Below are positions 16,381 through 23,856 of a DNA stretch of 28,965 nucleotides, piece after piece (the stretch's first letter is position 1; each line of letters begins with the position of its first letter). The stretch is from CBDFGT01 sp965247225 (GTDB taxonomy: Bacteria; Pseudomonadota; Alphaproteobacteria; Rhizobiales; Rhizobiaceae). The translations under genes and the position numbers were made by a program. The stretch lies in the NCBI GenBank assembly GCA_965247225.1, contig CBDFGT010000042.1, positions 1 to 28,965 of the forward strand. The letters are read 5' to 3'. A model generated the notes under the pieces. It had not been told where the DNA came from and ran no database searches. It saw nothing but the letters and a program-made list of their open reading frames with translations.

Positions 16381-16941
16381 TCAGAACTTTCCAAGGTTCG
16401 AGGCGCCCTTGAGCACACCTTTGCCAATAAGTGCGGCCAAGGCAACCTTGACAAGGTCTACGAACACAAACGGGGTGAAGCCGGCAGCAATCGCTTCACC
16501 GGCCGTCAAGTTCAAAGCAAAGGCAAGCCAAGCCACACCAAGTGTGAAAATAATGCTTTCGCCGGCAATCAACGCCATGAAAGTACCGGCCCAGCTGCGG
16601 GTGAAACCACGATCAGCCAAAAATCCGATCAGCAGCGCAGCGACAAGGAAACCGGCAAGATAGCCGCTGGTGGCTGCACCAAACGGAGCGAAGAACGGCA
16701 GGCCGATTGCGCCACCAAACAGGTAGAGGGCAAGAGTGGCACCCCCCATGCGCAGGCCGAATGTAAGACCAATCAACATGACACCCAATGTCTGGAGCGT
16801 GGTCGGAACGGGGTAACCGATGGCAATCTGGCTAAGGGCCGCGAGGCCGATTGTGCCACCAAAAACAATCAGCGCTTTTTTGGCAACCGATGACCCGGCC
16901 AACGGCTCCAGGGTCGAAAGAACAGATGAGGAAACAGTCAT
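16381..16941 (-). CDS. bioY: Biotin transporter BioY (ECF transporter S component)
   Basis: A 186-residue integral membrane protein with six hydrophobic segments. Family landmarks are ALSQIAIGYPVPTTLQTLGVMLIGL, GAIGLPFFAP, TSGYLAGFLVAALLIGFLADRG and FVFVDLVKVALAALIGKG. It binds and imports biotin, either alone or with BioM/BioN energising subunits, which are absent from this window. ATG 16941 is preceded by GGAG seven bases upstream. It lies between yggU and a DUF1284 gene on one strand, so cotranscription with yggT-yggU is possible. Confidence 0.95.
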   Translation of the reverse strand: MTVSSSVLSTLEPLAGSSVAKKALIVFGGTIGLAALSQIAIGYPVPTTLQTLGVMLIGLTFGLRMGGATLALYLFGGAIGLPFFAPFGAATSGYLAGFLVAALLIGFLADRGFTRSWAGTFMALIAGESIIFTLGVAWLAFALNLTAGEAIAAGFTPFVFVDLVKVALAALIGKGVLKGASNLGKF

Positions 16942-16975
16942 TGCGATCTCCGGGGGCCAGATTCAAACGTCCGCC

Positions 16976-17341
16976 TTATTCCCAAGGCAGACAGCTGTTG
17001 TCAACCGGACATGGGGATGCCGGAACAGCAGATGATGTGGAAAGCCCGAGCTTGAAAACTGTTTGCGCATCGGCGCCGGACAAATTCAGTGTCTTCATCC
17101 GCGACGTCTCGCCGGCAATGATTGTCACGGCAGATTTCGGCAAACCCGCCTTCTTGGCAATCATGGAAATCAATGCAGCATTGGCTTTGCCGTCTTCGGG
17201 AACGGCGCTGACTCTGGCTTTCAGATAGGATTTGCCATCCGCACCTGTTTCTACCCCGTCCAACGCTTCCCGTCCGCCTTTTGGCGTCAATCTGACATGA
17301 ACAACCATCCGGTCCGGCTCAAGGCGATAGGGCAAATCCAC
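16976..17341 (-). CDS. yggU: DUF167 (YggU) family protein
   Basis: A protein of about 121 residues. The DUF167 core is clear: VVHVRLTPKGGREALDGV, LKARVSAVPEDGKANAALISMIAKKAG and VTIIAGETSRMKTLNLSG. The cellular role is unknown. GTG 17341 lies eight bases after the yggT stop and gives a family-like start (DLPYRLEPDRM); an upstream ATG at 17383 would overlap yggT by 34 bases. A C-terminal tail with two Cys (SPCPVDNSCLPWE) extends beyond the usual domain. Confidence 0.88.
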   Translation of the reverse strand: MDLPYRLEPDRMVVHVRLTPKGGREALDGVETGADGKSYLKARVSAVPEDGKANAALISMIAKKAGLPKSAVTIIAGETSRMKTLNLSGADAQTVFKLGLSTSSAVPASPCPVDNSCLPWE

Positions 17342-17349
17342 GACTTCAA

Positions 17350-17643
17350 TCAGCTGATGAACAACGGTGCGATCGAGGTCCACATCAGCTGCCGTATGAA
17401 ATATATGATGATGAACAGCACGATCGGCGAAATGTCGATCCCGCCAAGATCAGGAAGCAAGCGCCGGATCGGCCGCAGCGCAGGTTCGGTAACCTTATAC
17501 AGAAAATCGCCAATCTGCGCGACAAACGGATTGCGGGAATTGACGACGTTGAAGGCATAAAGCCACGAAAAAATCGCGGAAGCGATGATGAACCAGACAT
17601 AGATTTCCAACGCGAAATCGATGGTTTTGAAAAGCGCAAGCAT
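17350..17643 (-). CDS. yggT: YggT-family membrane protein
   Basis: A 97-residue protein with two long hydrophobic segments flanking the family motif NPFVAQIGDFLYKVTEPALRPIRRLLP. YggT proteins are small inner-membrane proteins, sometimes tied to osmotic tolerance or cell division, with no firm biochemical role. It directly precedes yggU, a pairing seen across proteobacteria. It starts at ATG 17643 with GGA about 8 bases upstream. Confidence 0.93.
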   Translation of the reverse strand: MLALFKTIDFALEIYVWFIIASAIFSWLYAFNVVNSRNPFVAQIGDFLYKVTEPALRPIRRLLPDLGGIDISPIVLFIIIYFIRQLMWTSIAPLFIS

Positions 17644-17757
17644 GAGACGATCCAGTTACTTCTTTACCCATGTAGCCACGAGCACGACATCGATCAAGTG
17701 CGCGACACCTCGACGCTTGCATATGATGGCGTGTCAAACTAAACCGTATCCCTGTGT

Positions 17758-17833
<76 letters not shown>

Positions 17834-17852
17834 CCTATCCGAAGAAAAACAG

Positions 17853-18575
17853 TCATAAATCATGTGATTCCGCTGCTATGACTGCTTTTGTCGCAGTGAT
17901 CGCTTTTTGTGGCGAGCCGCTGGCAATTGCCTCAATCAAGTTAGCATGGCCTTCAATCTGCGAAACTTCGACACTTGTCATCTCGGAAATTGCTGACCGG
18001 TAGAAAGTGGCATGACTGAATTCGACCACTGGCATGAGTGAACGCATGAACTGGTTTTTTGAGCCATCAGCTATGATGAGGTGTATTTCAAAGTCCGCCA
18101 GTGCAAAATTCATGGGTGACTGCAAAGAAGTTTCCATTTGGCGCAACCAGTAGTGCATCAACCTGATCTGGTCTGCCGTATGCGACAAGGCCATTTCCGC
18201 CGCGGCATGAGGTTCCAACGCCGAACGGACGCTGGCCACGCTGCGCACCAGGTGTCCTTCCGGTCCGGCGTGAAACAGCCATTGCAAAAGCATCGGGTCA
18301 AAATAGTTCCAGCGGTTGCGCGGAGCCACTTTCGTGCCGACTTTCGGCCGTGCTTCCAACAAACCTTTGGATTCAAGTGTTTTCAATGCCTCACGCAGGA
18401 CTGTGCGCGAGACATCGAACTTGTCGATCATTTCAGCATCGTTGGGCAAGACGGAACCGATGGGATACCGGCCGGAAACAATGGCGGACCCGATTTCGTT
18501 GATGACGAAAGAGTGGAAGTTTCGCGCCTCGGGCCGCCCTGCCAGGGAGCGTATCAGGCTCCCTGGTTCACTCAT
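17853..18575 (-). CDS. FadR/GntR-family regulator, DgoR-like (FCD domain)
   Basis: A 240-residue repressor-type protein. The N-terminal winged helix (FVINEIGSAIVSGRYPIGSV, then DVSRTVLREALKTLESKGLL) is GntR-like. It is followed by a linker KVAPRNRWNYFDPMLLQW, strikingly like the galactonate regulator DgoR, and an FCD domain with candidate metal ligands in ADFEIH and IEGHANL. Binding of a sugar acid normally releases such regulators from DNA. It is the last cistron of the importer operon, its ATG overlapping the yjfF stop (ATGA), so it is made with the transporter and may autoregulate it. It ends 19 bases from the tRNA. Confidence 0.9.
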   Translation of the reverse strand: MSEPGSLIRSLAGRPEARNFHSFVINEIGSAIVSGRYPIGSVLPNDAEMIDKFDVSRTVLREALKTLESKGLLEARPKVGTKVAPRNRWNYFDPMLLQWLFHAGPEGHLVRSVASVRSALEPHAAAEMALSHTADQIRLMHYWLRQMETSLQSPMNFALADFEIHLIIADGSKNQFMRSLMPVVEFSHATFYRSAISEMTSVEVSQIEGHANLIEAIASGSPQKAITATKAVIAAESHDL

Positions 18576-19549
18576 TTGGGCCCCTTGCGGAGAGTCCTGA
18601 CTGATGAGGTTCGGAACACAAGCCGCTGTAGAACGATAAACAGGAAAAGCAGAAAGCCAATAACAATTTTTGTCCACCAACTCGATAGAGTTCCGTCAAA
18701 GACGATATAGGTCTGGACAAGGCCTTGCAGCATGACACCGACAAAAGTCCCCAGGACAAATCCATAGCCGCCCGTAAGCAATGTACCGCCTATGACGACT
18801 GCAGCGATTGCGTCAAGCTCCACACCCACGGCGGCCAGTGAGTATCCGGCTGATGTGTAAAGCGAAAAGACGATTCCGGCTAGCCCGCCGAGAAAAGACG
18901 AGATGGCATAAATTGAAATGTTGGTGCGCGCTACCGGTGTGCCCATCAGTGTGGCTGACGTTGTGTTGCCTCCCAGGGCATAGACATAGCTGCCGAAACG
19001 GGTGCGATGCAGAACAATTGCCCCCGCCACAAATGTCAGGAGCATGACGATTCCGACGGCAGAAAGCCTGCCGCCACCTGGAAGCTTGAAGTAAAGTGAA
19101 GACACGAGCCCGTAGAACTCATGATTGATCGGGATGGAATCCTGACTCAGCACCGAGGCTGCACCGCGCGCCAGAAACATGCCCGCAAGAGTGACGATAA
19201 ACGGTGGCACCACCAGGTAGTGGATTACCGCACCCATCCCGGCACCGAAAGCAGTTGCCAAGGCAAGCGCAACGGCAAAAGCCATCAAGGGGTGAAGCCC
19301 AAGCCAACTGATCAGCACAGCTACAAACACACCGGTGAAGCCGATCACCGCACCGACCGACAGATCAATACCGCCGGAAATGATGACAAATGTGGCGCCA
19401 ACTGCTGCTATGCCCAGAAACGCGTTGTCCGTCAGGAAATTTCCGAGGACACGCGTCGACAGCATGCTCGGATACTGCAGAACGCAAGCAGCATAGGCAA
19501 CAAGGAATATGATGATGGTCGCGGCCAATGGCCGGTAACGGGGATTCAT
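18572..19549 (-). CDS. yjfF: Sugar ABC transporter permease, YjfF-like (galactofuranose type)
   Basis: A 325-residue inner-membrane permease of the ribose/galactofuranose class (RbsC fold). Typical stretches are AFLGIAAVGATFVIISGGIDLSVGAVIGF near residue 45 and AVGVELDAIAAVVIGGTLLTGGYG near residue 250. It should form the membrane channel with the YtfT-like permease. Its start overlaps the ytfT stop as ATGA. Assignment to yjfF rather than to another RbsC paralogue rests on the neighbouring binding protein and gene order. Confidence 0.88.
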   Translation of the reverse strand: MNPRYRPLAATIIIFLVAYAACVLQYPSMLSTRVLGNFLTDNAFLGIAAVGATFVIISGGIDLSVGAVIGFTGVFVAVLISWLGLHPLMAFAVALALATAFGAGMGAVIHYLVVPPFIVTLAGMFLARGAASVLSQDSIPINHEFYGLVSSLYFKLPGGGRLSAVGIVMLLTFVAGAIVLHRTRFGSYVYALGGNTTSATLMGTPVARTNISIYAISSFLGGLAGIVFSLYTSAGYSLAAVGVELDAIAAVVIGGTLLTGGYGFVLGTFVGVMLQGLVQTYIVFDGTLSSWWTKIVIGFLLFLFIVLQRLVFRTSSVRTLRKGPK

Positions 19550-20547
19550 GATTGTATTCTCTGTGCCTTGGCGGTCTTGCGCGAAACGATTTCACTGAAA
19601 CGGTCGGATTGCAGAACGAGAATGGCAATGATGACGCCCGATTTGACTATCAGATTGAATTCGGGCGGAAAGCCGGAGACCAGAATTCCGGTGTTCATTG
19701 CCTGAATGATCAGCGCACCGATTACTGACATCACAATCGAAAACCGCCCGCCAAGCAATGAAGTGCCTCCGATAACCACCGCAAGAATGGCATCGAGCTC
19801 CAGCCAGAGGCCGGCATTGTTGGCGTCTGCACCCCGGATATCGGCAGCAGCAATTATGCCGGCGATGGCCGCACAAAATCCGCAGAATGCATAAATGCCA
19901 ATCAGCAAAAATCGGGTCCGCAATCCCGCATGATTGGCGGCAGACAAGTTCGTTCCTACCGCTTCAATGAACAAGCCCGCTGCGGAGCGGCGCAAAAACA
20001 GGTGGGTTGCCAGAGTCAGAACCGCGAGAATGACGACAGGCATCGGGAACCCGAGGAAACTTCCGGTTCCCACAAAGATCAACACAGGATCCGAGAACGT
20101 GACGATAAAGCCTTCGGTGATCAATTGCGCCAGACCACGACCCGCCACCATCAAGACCAGTGTCGCGACAAAGGGCTGAATTCCCAGGACTGCGACCAAA
20201 AAACCGTTCCAGAGGCCGCAAGCAATACCTGTTGCCAGCGCTGCAACGAGAATGACCGGCAAAGAATGGCTTTGCGTTGCCAAAGTCGCAGCAACAGCAC
20301 CGGCAACGGCCATGACCGCACCAACCGAAAGATCAACGCCCTTTGTTGCGATGATGGCTGTCATCCCAACCGCCAGAATTGCAACCGGTGCACCGCGATT
20401 GAGCACATCGATCAAACTTCCGAAGAAGCGGCCGTTCTGCCAGGAGACATCAAAAAAGCCCGGGAAAAGAATCCAATTGAACAGAAGAATGGCGGCCAAC
20501 GCCGCAAATTGCGGATTGATCATTTTCATATAGGAGCGTTGCTTCAC
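19546..20547 (-). CDS. ytfT: Sugar ABC transporter permease, YtfT-like (galactofuranose type)
   Basis: A 333-residue RbsC-type permease with about nine hydrophobic segments. The conserved permease stretches AVGMTAIIATKGVDLSVGAV and LELDAILAVVIGGTSLLGGRF match those of the second permease. Translation probably starts at GTG 20547, whose GTGA overlaps the ytfR stop and which has GGAG about 8 bases upstream; ATG 20529 is a weaker choice. Confidence 0.88.
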   Translation of the reverse strand: MKQRSYMKMINPQFAALAAILLFNWILFPGFFDVSWQNGRFFGSLIDVLNRGAPVAILAVGMTAIIATKGVDLSVGAVMAVAGAVAATLATQSHSLPVILVAALATGIACGLWNGFLVAVLGIQPFVATLVLMVAGRGLAQLITEGFIVTFSDPVLIFVGTGSFLGFPMPVVILAVLTLATHLFLRRSAAGLFIEAVGTNLSAANHAGLRTRFLLIGIYAFCGFCAAIAGIIAAADIRGADANNAGLWLELDAILAVVIGGTSLLGGRFSIVMSVIGALIIQAMNTGILVSGFPPEFNLIVKSGVIIAILVLQSDRFSEIVSRKTAKAQRIQS

Positions 20548-22061
20548 GACGCGGTCTCCCCGTCCTGCGCGGCAATGGCCTGCACAATGATCGAAGGCGA
20601 AATGTCGGGACCACGCAGTTCTGCCACCATTTGCCTGTCACGCATCACCATCACCCGCGACGAATATGCGACGACTTCATCCAATTCCGATGAAATGACA
20701 ACAAGCGCCAGACCATCTTCCCGCAAGCGGTTGATCGTTCGGACAATTTCCGCATGTGCCCCGACATCGATGCCGCGTGTGGGCTCATCCAGAATGAGGA
20801 ATCGCGGATCCGTTGCGAGCCATCGGGCAAGAATGACCTTTTGTTGATTGCCGCCGGACAGGAGTTTTACAGGGATTTCGGCCGAAGCAGCGCGGATATC
20901 CAATTGTTCGATCAGCCTCCCGGCGATCTCCATCTGTTCGTCGCGGTTCAAAGCGCGATACCAGCCAAGCTTGGCTTGCAGGGCAAATATGATGTTTTCC
21001 CGCACGGACAAGTCGCCCAGAATGCCATCGGCCTTACGATCTTCGGGGCAAAAGCCAAAGCCGAAAGCAACGGCATCGGCACTGTTTGAAATGCGAACCT
21101 TTTTCCCATCCAGGGTTGCTTCGCCGGAATCGGCAATGTCGATTCCGAACATCAGTCTGGCAATTTCTGTTCGTCCCGAACCTAGCAAACCCGCGATGCC
21201 GACAACCTCGCCTTTGCGTACAGTCAGGTCAAAAGGCTTGACCTTGCCCGAAAGGCCGAAATTGCTGAATGCAACAAGTGGCTCGCCCTGTTCGCGTTCT
21301 GCACCCATGATCGGTGATGCCTGATGGGCGATATCCTTGCCCAACATCATGCGCACAAGGTTTGTCCGGTTCATCCCGGTAATTTCTTCGGTGCCGATCA
21401 ACAGGCCGTTGCGCAAGACCGTCACACGATCCGAAATTTCGAATACCTGGTCCAGAAAATGCGTGATGAAGACAATTGCCATGCCCTTGGCTTTTAGGTC
21501 ATTGATCACCGCGAAGAGTTTATCGACTTCAGTTCGGTCAAGACTTGCAGTTGGTTCATCGAGAATGAGCACTTTGCCTGACAATTCGACAGCTCGTGCA
21601 ATCGCGATGATTTGCTGAATTGCAACCGAATGGGTTCCAAGTTCCGATCCAACATCAATATTCAAGCCATAAGCAGCGAGGATCTCGGCGGCTTTGCGTT
21701 CCATCTCCCGCGTATGGACCATGCCGAATCTCATGGGCTGGCGCCCGAGAAACAAGTTCTCGGCCACCGTCATGTTCAACAGGAGATTGACTTCCTGATA
21801 GACAGTGCCGATGCCAAGACGCTGCGCATGCAGGGGATCCGTGAGGTCAATTTTCTGGCCATCCAGCAATATTTCACCGGAGTCCGGCATGCATGCGCCG
21901 GTCAAAACTTTGATCAATGTGGATTTGCCGGCACCATTCTCGCCCAAAAGAGCGTGAACTTCGCCGACGCGAAGCGTAAAATCCACGTCCCTGAGCGCGT
22001 AGTAATTTCCAAATTGTTTGGTGATGCCTTTCGCGGAAAGGACCGTATCAGCAAGCGACAT
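20544..22061 (-). CDS. ytfR: Sugar ABC transporter ATP-binding protein, YtfR-like (galactofuranose type)
   Basis: A 505-residue double ATPase like RbsA/MglA/YtfR. The first half has Walker A GENGAGKST, a SVAIQQIIAIARA segment in place of the strict signature, and LILDEPTASLD. The second half has a degenerate P-loop GLLGSGRTE, signature LSGGNQQK and LILDEPTRGID, as is normal for the class. ATG 22061 has GAGGGA seven bases upstream and is preferred over the open frame to 22121. It hydrolyses ATP on the cytoplasmic face to drive sugar import. Confidence 0.95.
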   Translation of the reverse strand: MSLADTVLSAKGITKQFGNYYALRDVDFTLRVGEVHALLGENGAGKSTLIKVLTGACMPDSGEILLDGQKIDLTDPLHAQRLGIGTVYQEVNLLLNMTVAENLFLGRQPMRFGMVHTREMERKAAEILAAYGLNIDVGSELGTHSVAIQQIIAIARAVELSGKVLILDEPTASLDRTEVDKLFAVINDLKAKGMAIVFITHFLDQVFEISDRVTVLRNGLLIGTEEITGMNRTNLVRMMLGKDIAHQASPIMGAEREQGEPLVAFSNFGLSGKVKPFDLTVRKGEVVGIAGLLGSGRTEIARLMFGIDIADSGEATLDGKKVRISNSADAVAFGFGFCPEDRKADGILGDLSVRENIIFALQAKLGWYRALNRDEQMEIAGRLIEQLDIRAASAEIPVKLLSGGNQQKVILARWLATDPRFLILDEPTRGIDVGAHAEIVRTINRLREDGLALVVISSELDEVVAYSSRVMVMRDRQMVAELRGPDISPSIIVQAIAAQDGETAS

Positions 22062-22123
22062 TCTAATTTCCCTCAGCCCGGCACATGGTGCGAGGTTGCC
22101 ACGGGTTGGATGCAAAGCCAATT

Positions 22124-22158
22124 AAAACTCCGCCGCCAATAGGGAGCTGGCGGCGGAG
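22124..22158 (-). terminator. Intercistronic hairpin between ytfQ and ytfR (partial terminator or mRNA stabiliser)
   Basis: On the minus strand CTCCGCCGCC and GGCGGCGGAG form a perfect 10-bp G+C-rich stem (22128-22158) with an 11-base loop, followed by TTTTAATT. It lies 17 bases after the ytfQ stop. In binding-protein transporter operons such hairpins usually protect the upstream message or stop part of the transcripts, giving more binding protein than ATPase and permease. A role here is inferred from position. Confidence 0.75.
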
Positions 22159-22174
22159 CGTACAAAGCCGTTTT

Positions 22175-23137
22175 TTAGTAGCCGAGGCCTTTGCGTGCTT
22201 CGTACTCACCCTGCGGATTGTCGGCAGGAGTGTAGAGCTTGGATTCGGTAATGATGAATTTTTCCGGTTCTTTGCCGTCTTTCAAGAATGCATCAAGCAC
22301 ATCAAATGCCGGACCTGCCATATTCGGCGTCAATTCCACGGTCGCATTTGCCTCACCATTGGCCATTGCCTGGAAAATATCGGGAACCGCGTCGATCGAA
22401 ACAACGAGAATATCGGTACCCGGCTTCAACCCTGCATCCTTGATCGCCTGTATCGCGCCGACCGCCATGTCGTCATTATGGGCATACATGGCGCAGATAT
22501 CCTTGCCGCCATTTTCTGCTTTCAGGAAGCCTTCCATCACTTCCTTGCCCTTGGCTCGGGTAAATTCACCCGTCTGGCTGCGGGCCAACGTGATGTTTGC
22601 CTTGCCTGCTATGGCTTCTTCAAAGCCTTTCTTGCGGTTGATGGCTGGTGTTGACCCGACGGTGCCCTGGAGTTCAACCACTTTGCATGGCTTGTCACCT
22701 ACAGTCTTGACCAGCCACTCCCCGGCAACGCGGCCTTCCTTGACTTGATCGGAAGCGACGGATGTCAGGTAAAGATCTTGTGGCGCATCGACGCCGCGAT
22801 CAAGCAGGATAACCGGAATTTTGGCTTCTTTGGCTTCTTTCAGAACTTCTTCCCAACCTGTCGCAACAACTGGAGCGACGAGGATGGCGTTGACGCCCTG
22901 GGCGATAAAGCCACGGATCGCCTTGATCTGATTCTCCTGCTTCTGCTGCGCATCAGCAAATTTCAGATCGATGCCGCGCTTCTCTGCCTCGAGTTTGGTC
23001 ACAGATGTTTCGGCAGCGCGCCAACCGGATTCAGACCCGATCTGCGAAAAGCCAACGACCAACCCCTCGGCCATGGCTGATGAGCAAAGCAGGGCAGCCA
23101 CGCTCGCGCCAAGCGCGAGTTTGCGAAATAGTTTCAT
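22175..23137 (-). CDS. ytfQ: Periplasmic sugar-binding protein, YtfQ-like (galactofuranose type)
   Basis: A 320-residue ribose-class binding protein. The signal peptide MKLFRKLALGASVAALLCSS ends near AMA (about residue 23). The mature protein is strongly similar to E. coli YtfQ, with VGFSQIGSESGWRAAET, KQENQIKAIRGFIAQGV, LVAPVVATGWEEVLKEAK, CKVVELQGTVGSTPAI, CAMYAHNDDMAVGAIQAIK and ANATVELTPNMAGPAFD. YtfQ binds galactofuranose in E. coli. ATG 23137 has a perfect GGGAGG site six bases upstream. It is the first gene of the importer operon. Confidence 0.95.
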   Translation of the reverse strand: MKLFRKLALGASVAALLCSSAMAEGLVVGFSQIGSESGWRAAETSVTKLEAEKRGIDLKFADAQQKQENQIKAIRGFIAQGVNAILVAPVVATGWEEVLKEAKEAKIPVILLDRGVDAPQDLYLTSVASDQVKEGRVAGEWLVKTVGDKPCKVVELQGTVGSTPAINRKKGFEEAIAGKANITLARSQTGEFTRAKGKEVMEGFLKAENGGKDICAMYAHNDDMAVGAIQAIKDAGLKPGTDILVVSIDAVPDIFQAMANGEANATVELTPNMAGPAFDVLDAFLKDGKEPEKFIITESKLYTPADNPQGEYEARKGLGY

Positions 23138-23523
23138 GATGTTCCTCCCAATGGATGCGAAACGGCTCCTCCGCCCTTCGCTATTCAACACGCTAGCAAT
23201 AGTATTATTATATGTAAAGAGGTCAGCGTTCACCTCGATACGAGTATGGTTGGAAGGCAAGGATTTGCCTGCTTGAGCGCAACAGACCAAGGTTATGCAC
23301 AGGTAAATCAAGATCGATAGTGATCGCGTTCAAATATTTTAGCATGCCCTTAAGGTACCAATTTCGCGTCATATGTATGATAATTAAAGCATTGTCAGAA
23401 TCCACTCCCGCAGTGCTGGTCCAATGGAGCACGAACTAGGGATTTCCCTAGGTTGAGTTTAGGGGGTATGTCCCACAAGGGCACAGAAACAGATGGAATC
23501 CCGTTCAACTTGTGGAGGCAGCT
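23138..23523. other. Intergenic region, divergent promoters of ytfQ and the small ORF
   Basis: This 386-base A+T-rich stretch has no convincing gene. On the minus strand TATAAT (23206-23211) could be a -10 element for ytfQ, but I see no good -35 partner. Toward the other end lies the palindrome described separately at 23436-23475. Short frames across it (for example 23223-23432 minus) lack a ribosome site and family character. Confidence 0.5.
23436..23475. promoter_or_regulatory. Palindromic operator candidate upstream of the 62-codon ORF
   Basis: CTAGGGA-TT-TCCCTAG (23436-23451) is a perfect 16-base palindrome. A second, imperfect copy of the same half-site pattern (TAGGG...TCCCA, 23460-23475) follows with its centre 24 bases away. 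The pair ends about 48 bases before the start at 23524. The form suits a dimeric regulator such as the LuxR-type proteins encoded nearby, though no sequence evidence ties them together. Confidence 0.45.
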
Positions 23524-23712
23524 TTGCGCAGCTTTGGGTCGACTGAACTATCATCGCAGGATGAATTTGCAAAATACGCAGCACCTGTGCTGCTGCAAAT
23601 GGCAGGAATGGCACGTCGTGCCAGAAAAGAATTTGCCAGCTACCTGCTGGAAATGGCCGCCACGGAATTGAGCGATCAAGCTCGGGTTGAAACACCGGAA
23701 TCCGTTAAATAA
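23524..23712 (+). CDS. Small protein of unknown function, 62 residues
   Basis: The start is set by TGGAGG at 23513-23518, five bases before TTG 23524; GTG 23512 is an in-frame alternative. The product is helical and charged: an acidic N-terminal part, then VLLQMAGMARRARKEFASYL and LEMAATELSDQA. The pattern of a MAGMAR-like helix followed by a Y-L-L-E-M-A helix resembles short hypothetical proteins I associate with Hyphomicrobiales, but this is recollection rather than a checked match. No function is assigned. A palindrome lies upstream and a strong hairpin just downstream, which supports it as a real transcription unit. Confidence 0.6.
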   Translation: MRSFGSTELSSQDEFAKYAAPVLLQMAGMARRARKEFASYLLEMAATELSDQARVETPESVK

Positions 23713-23728
23713 TACGGTCGTCAGCCAA

Positions 23729-23759
23729 AGGTGACATTCGGGTATCGCCCCGGTCACCT
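23729..23759 (+). terminator. Hairpin downstream of the small ORF
   Basis: AGGTGAC pairs with GTCACCT, and inside, CGGG pairs with CCCG across a 6-base loop. It begins 17 bases after the stop at 23712. No T-run follows, so it may stabilise a 3' end or act in a Rho-dependent way rather than as a classic terminator. Confidence 0.45.
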
Positions 23760-23856
23760 GCTACCTGCATGAGTACAATCAACAGATAGTGCGGATAGAA
23801 ATGCGAACTTGGGCCATCCTGAATATGATGGTTCCATTGCAACACGATTTGATTAG

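Noticed and set aside
19930..20847. A 305-codon plus-strand frame across ytfT and ytfR
   Set aside because: The translation is low-complexity, hydrophilic and Arg/Gln/Asn-rich, with no domain; it mirrors the permease codons.
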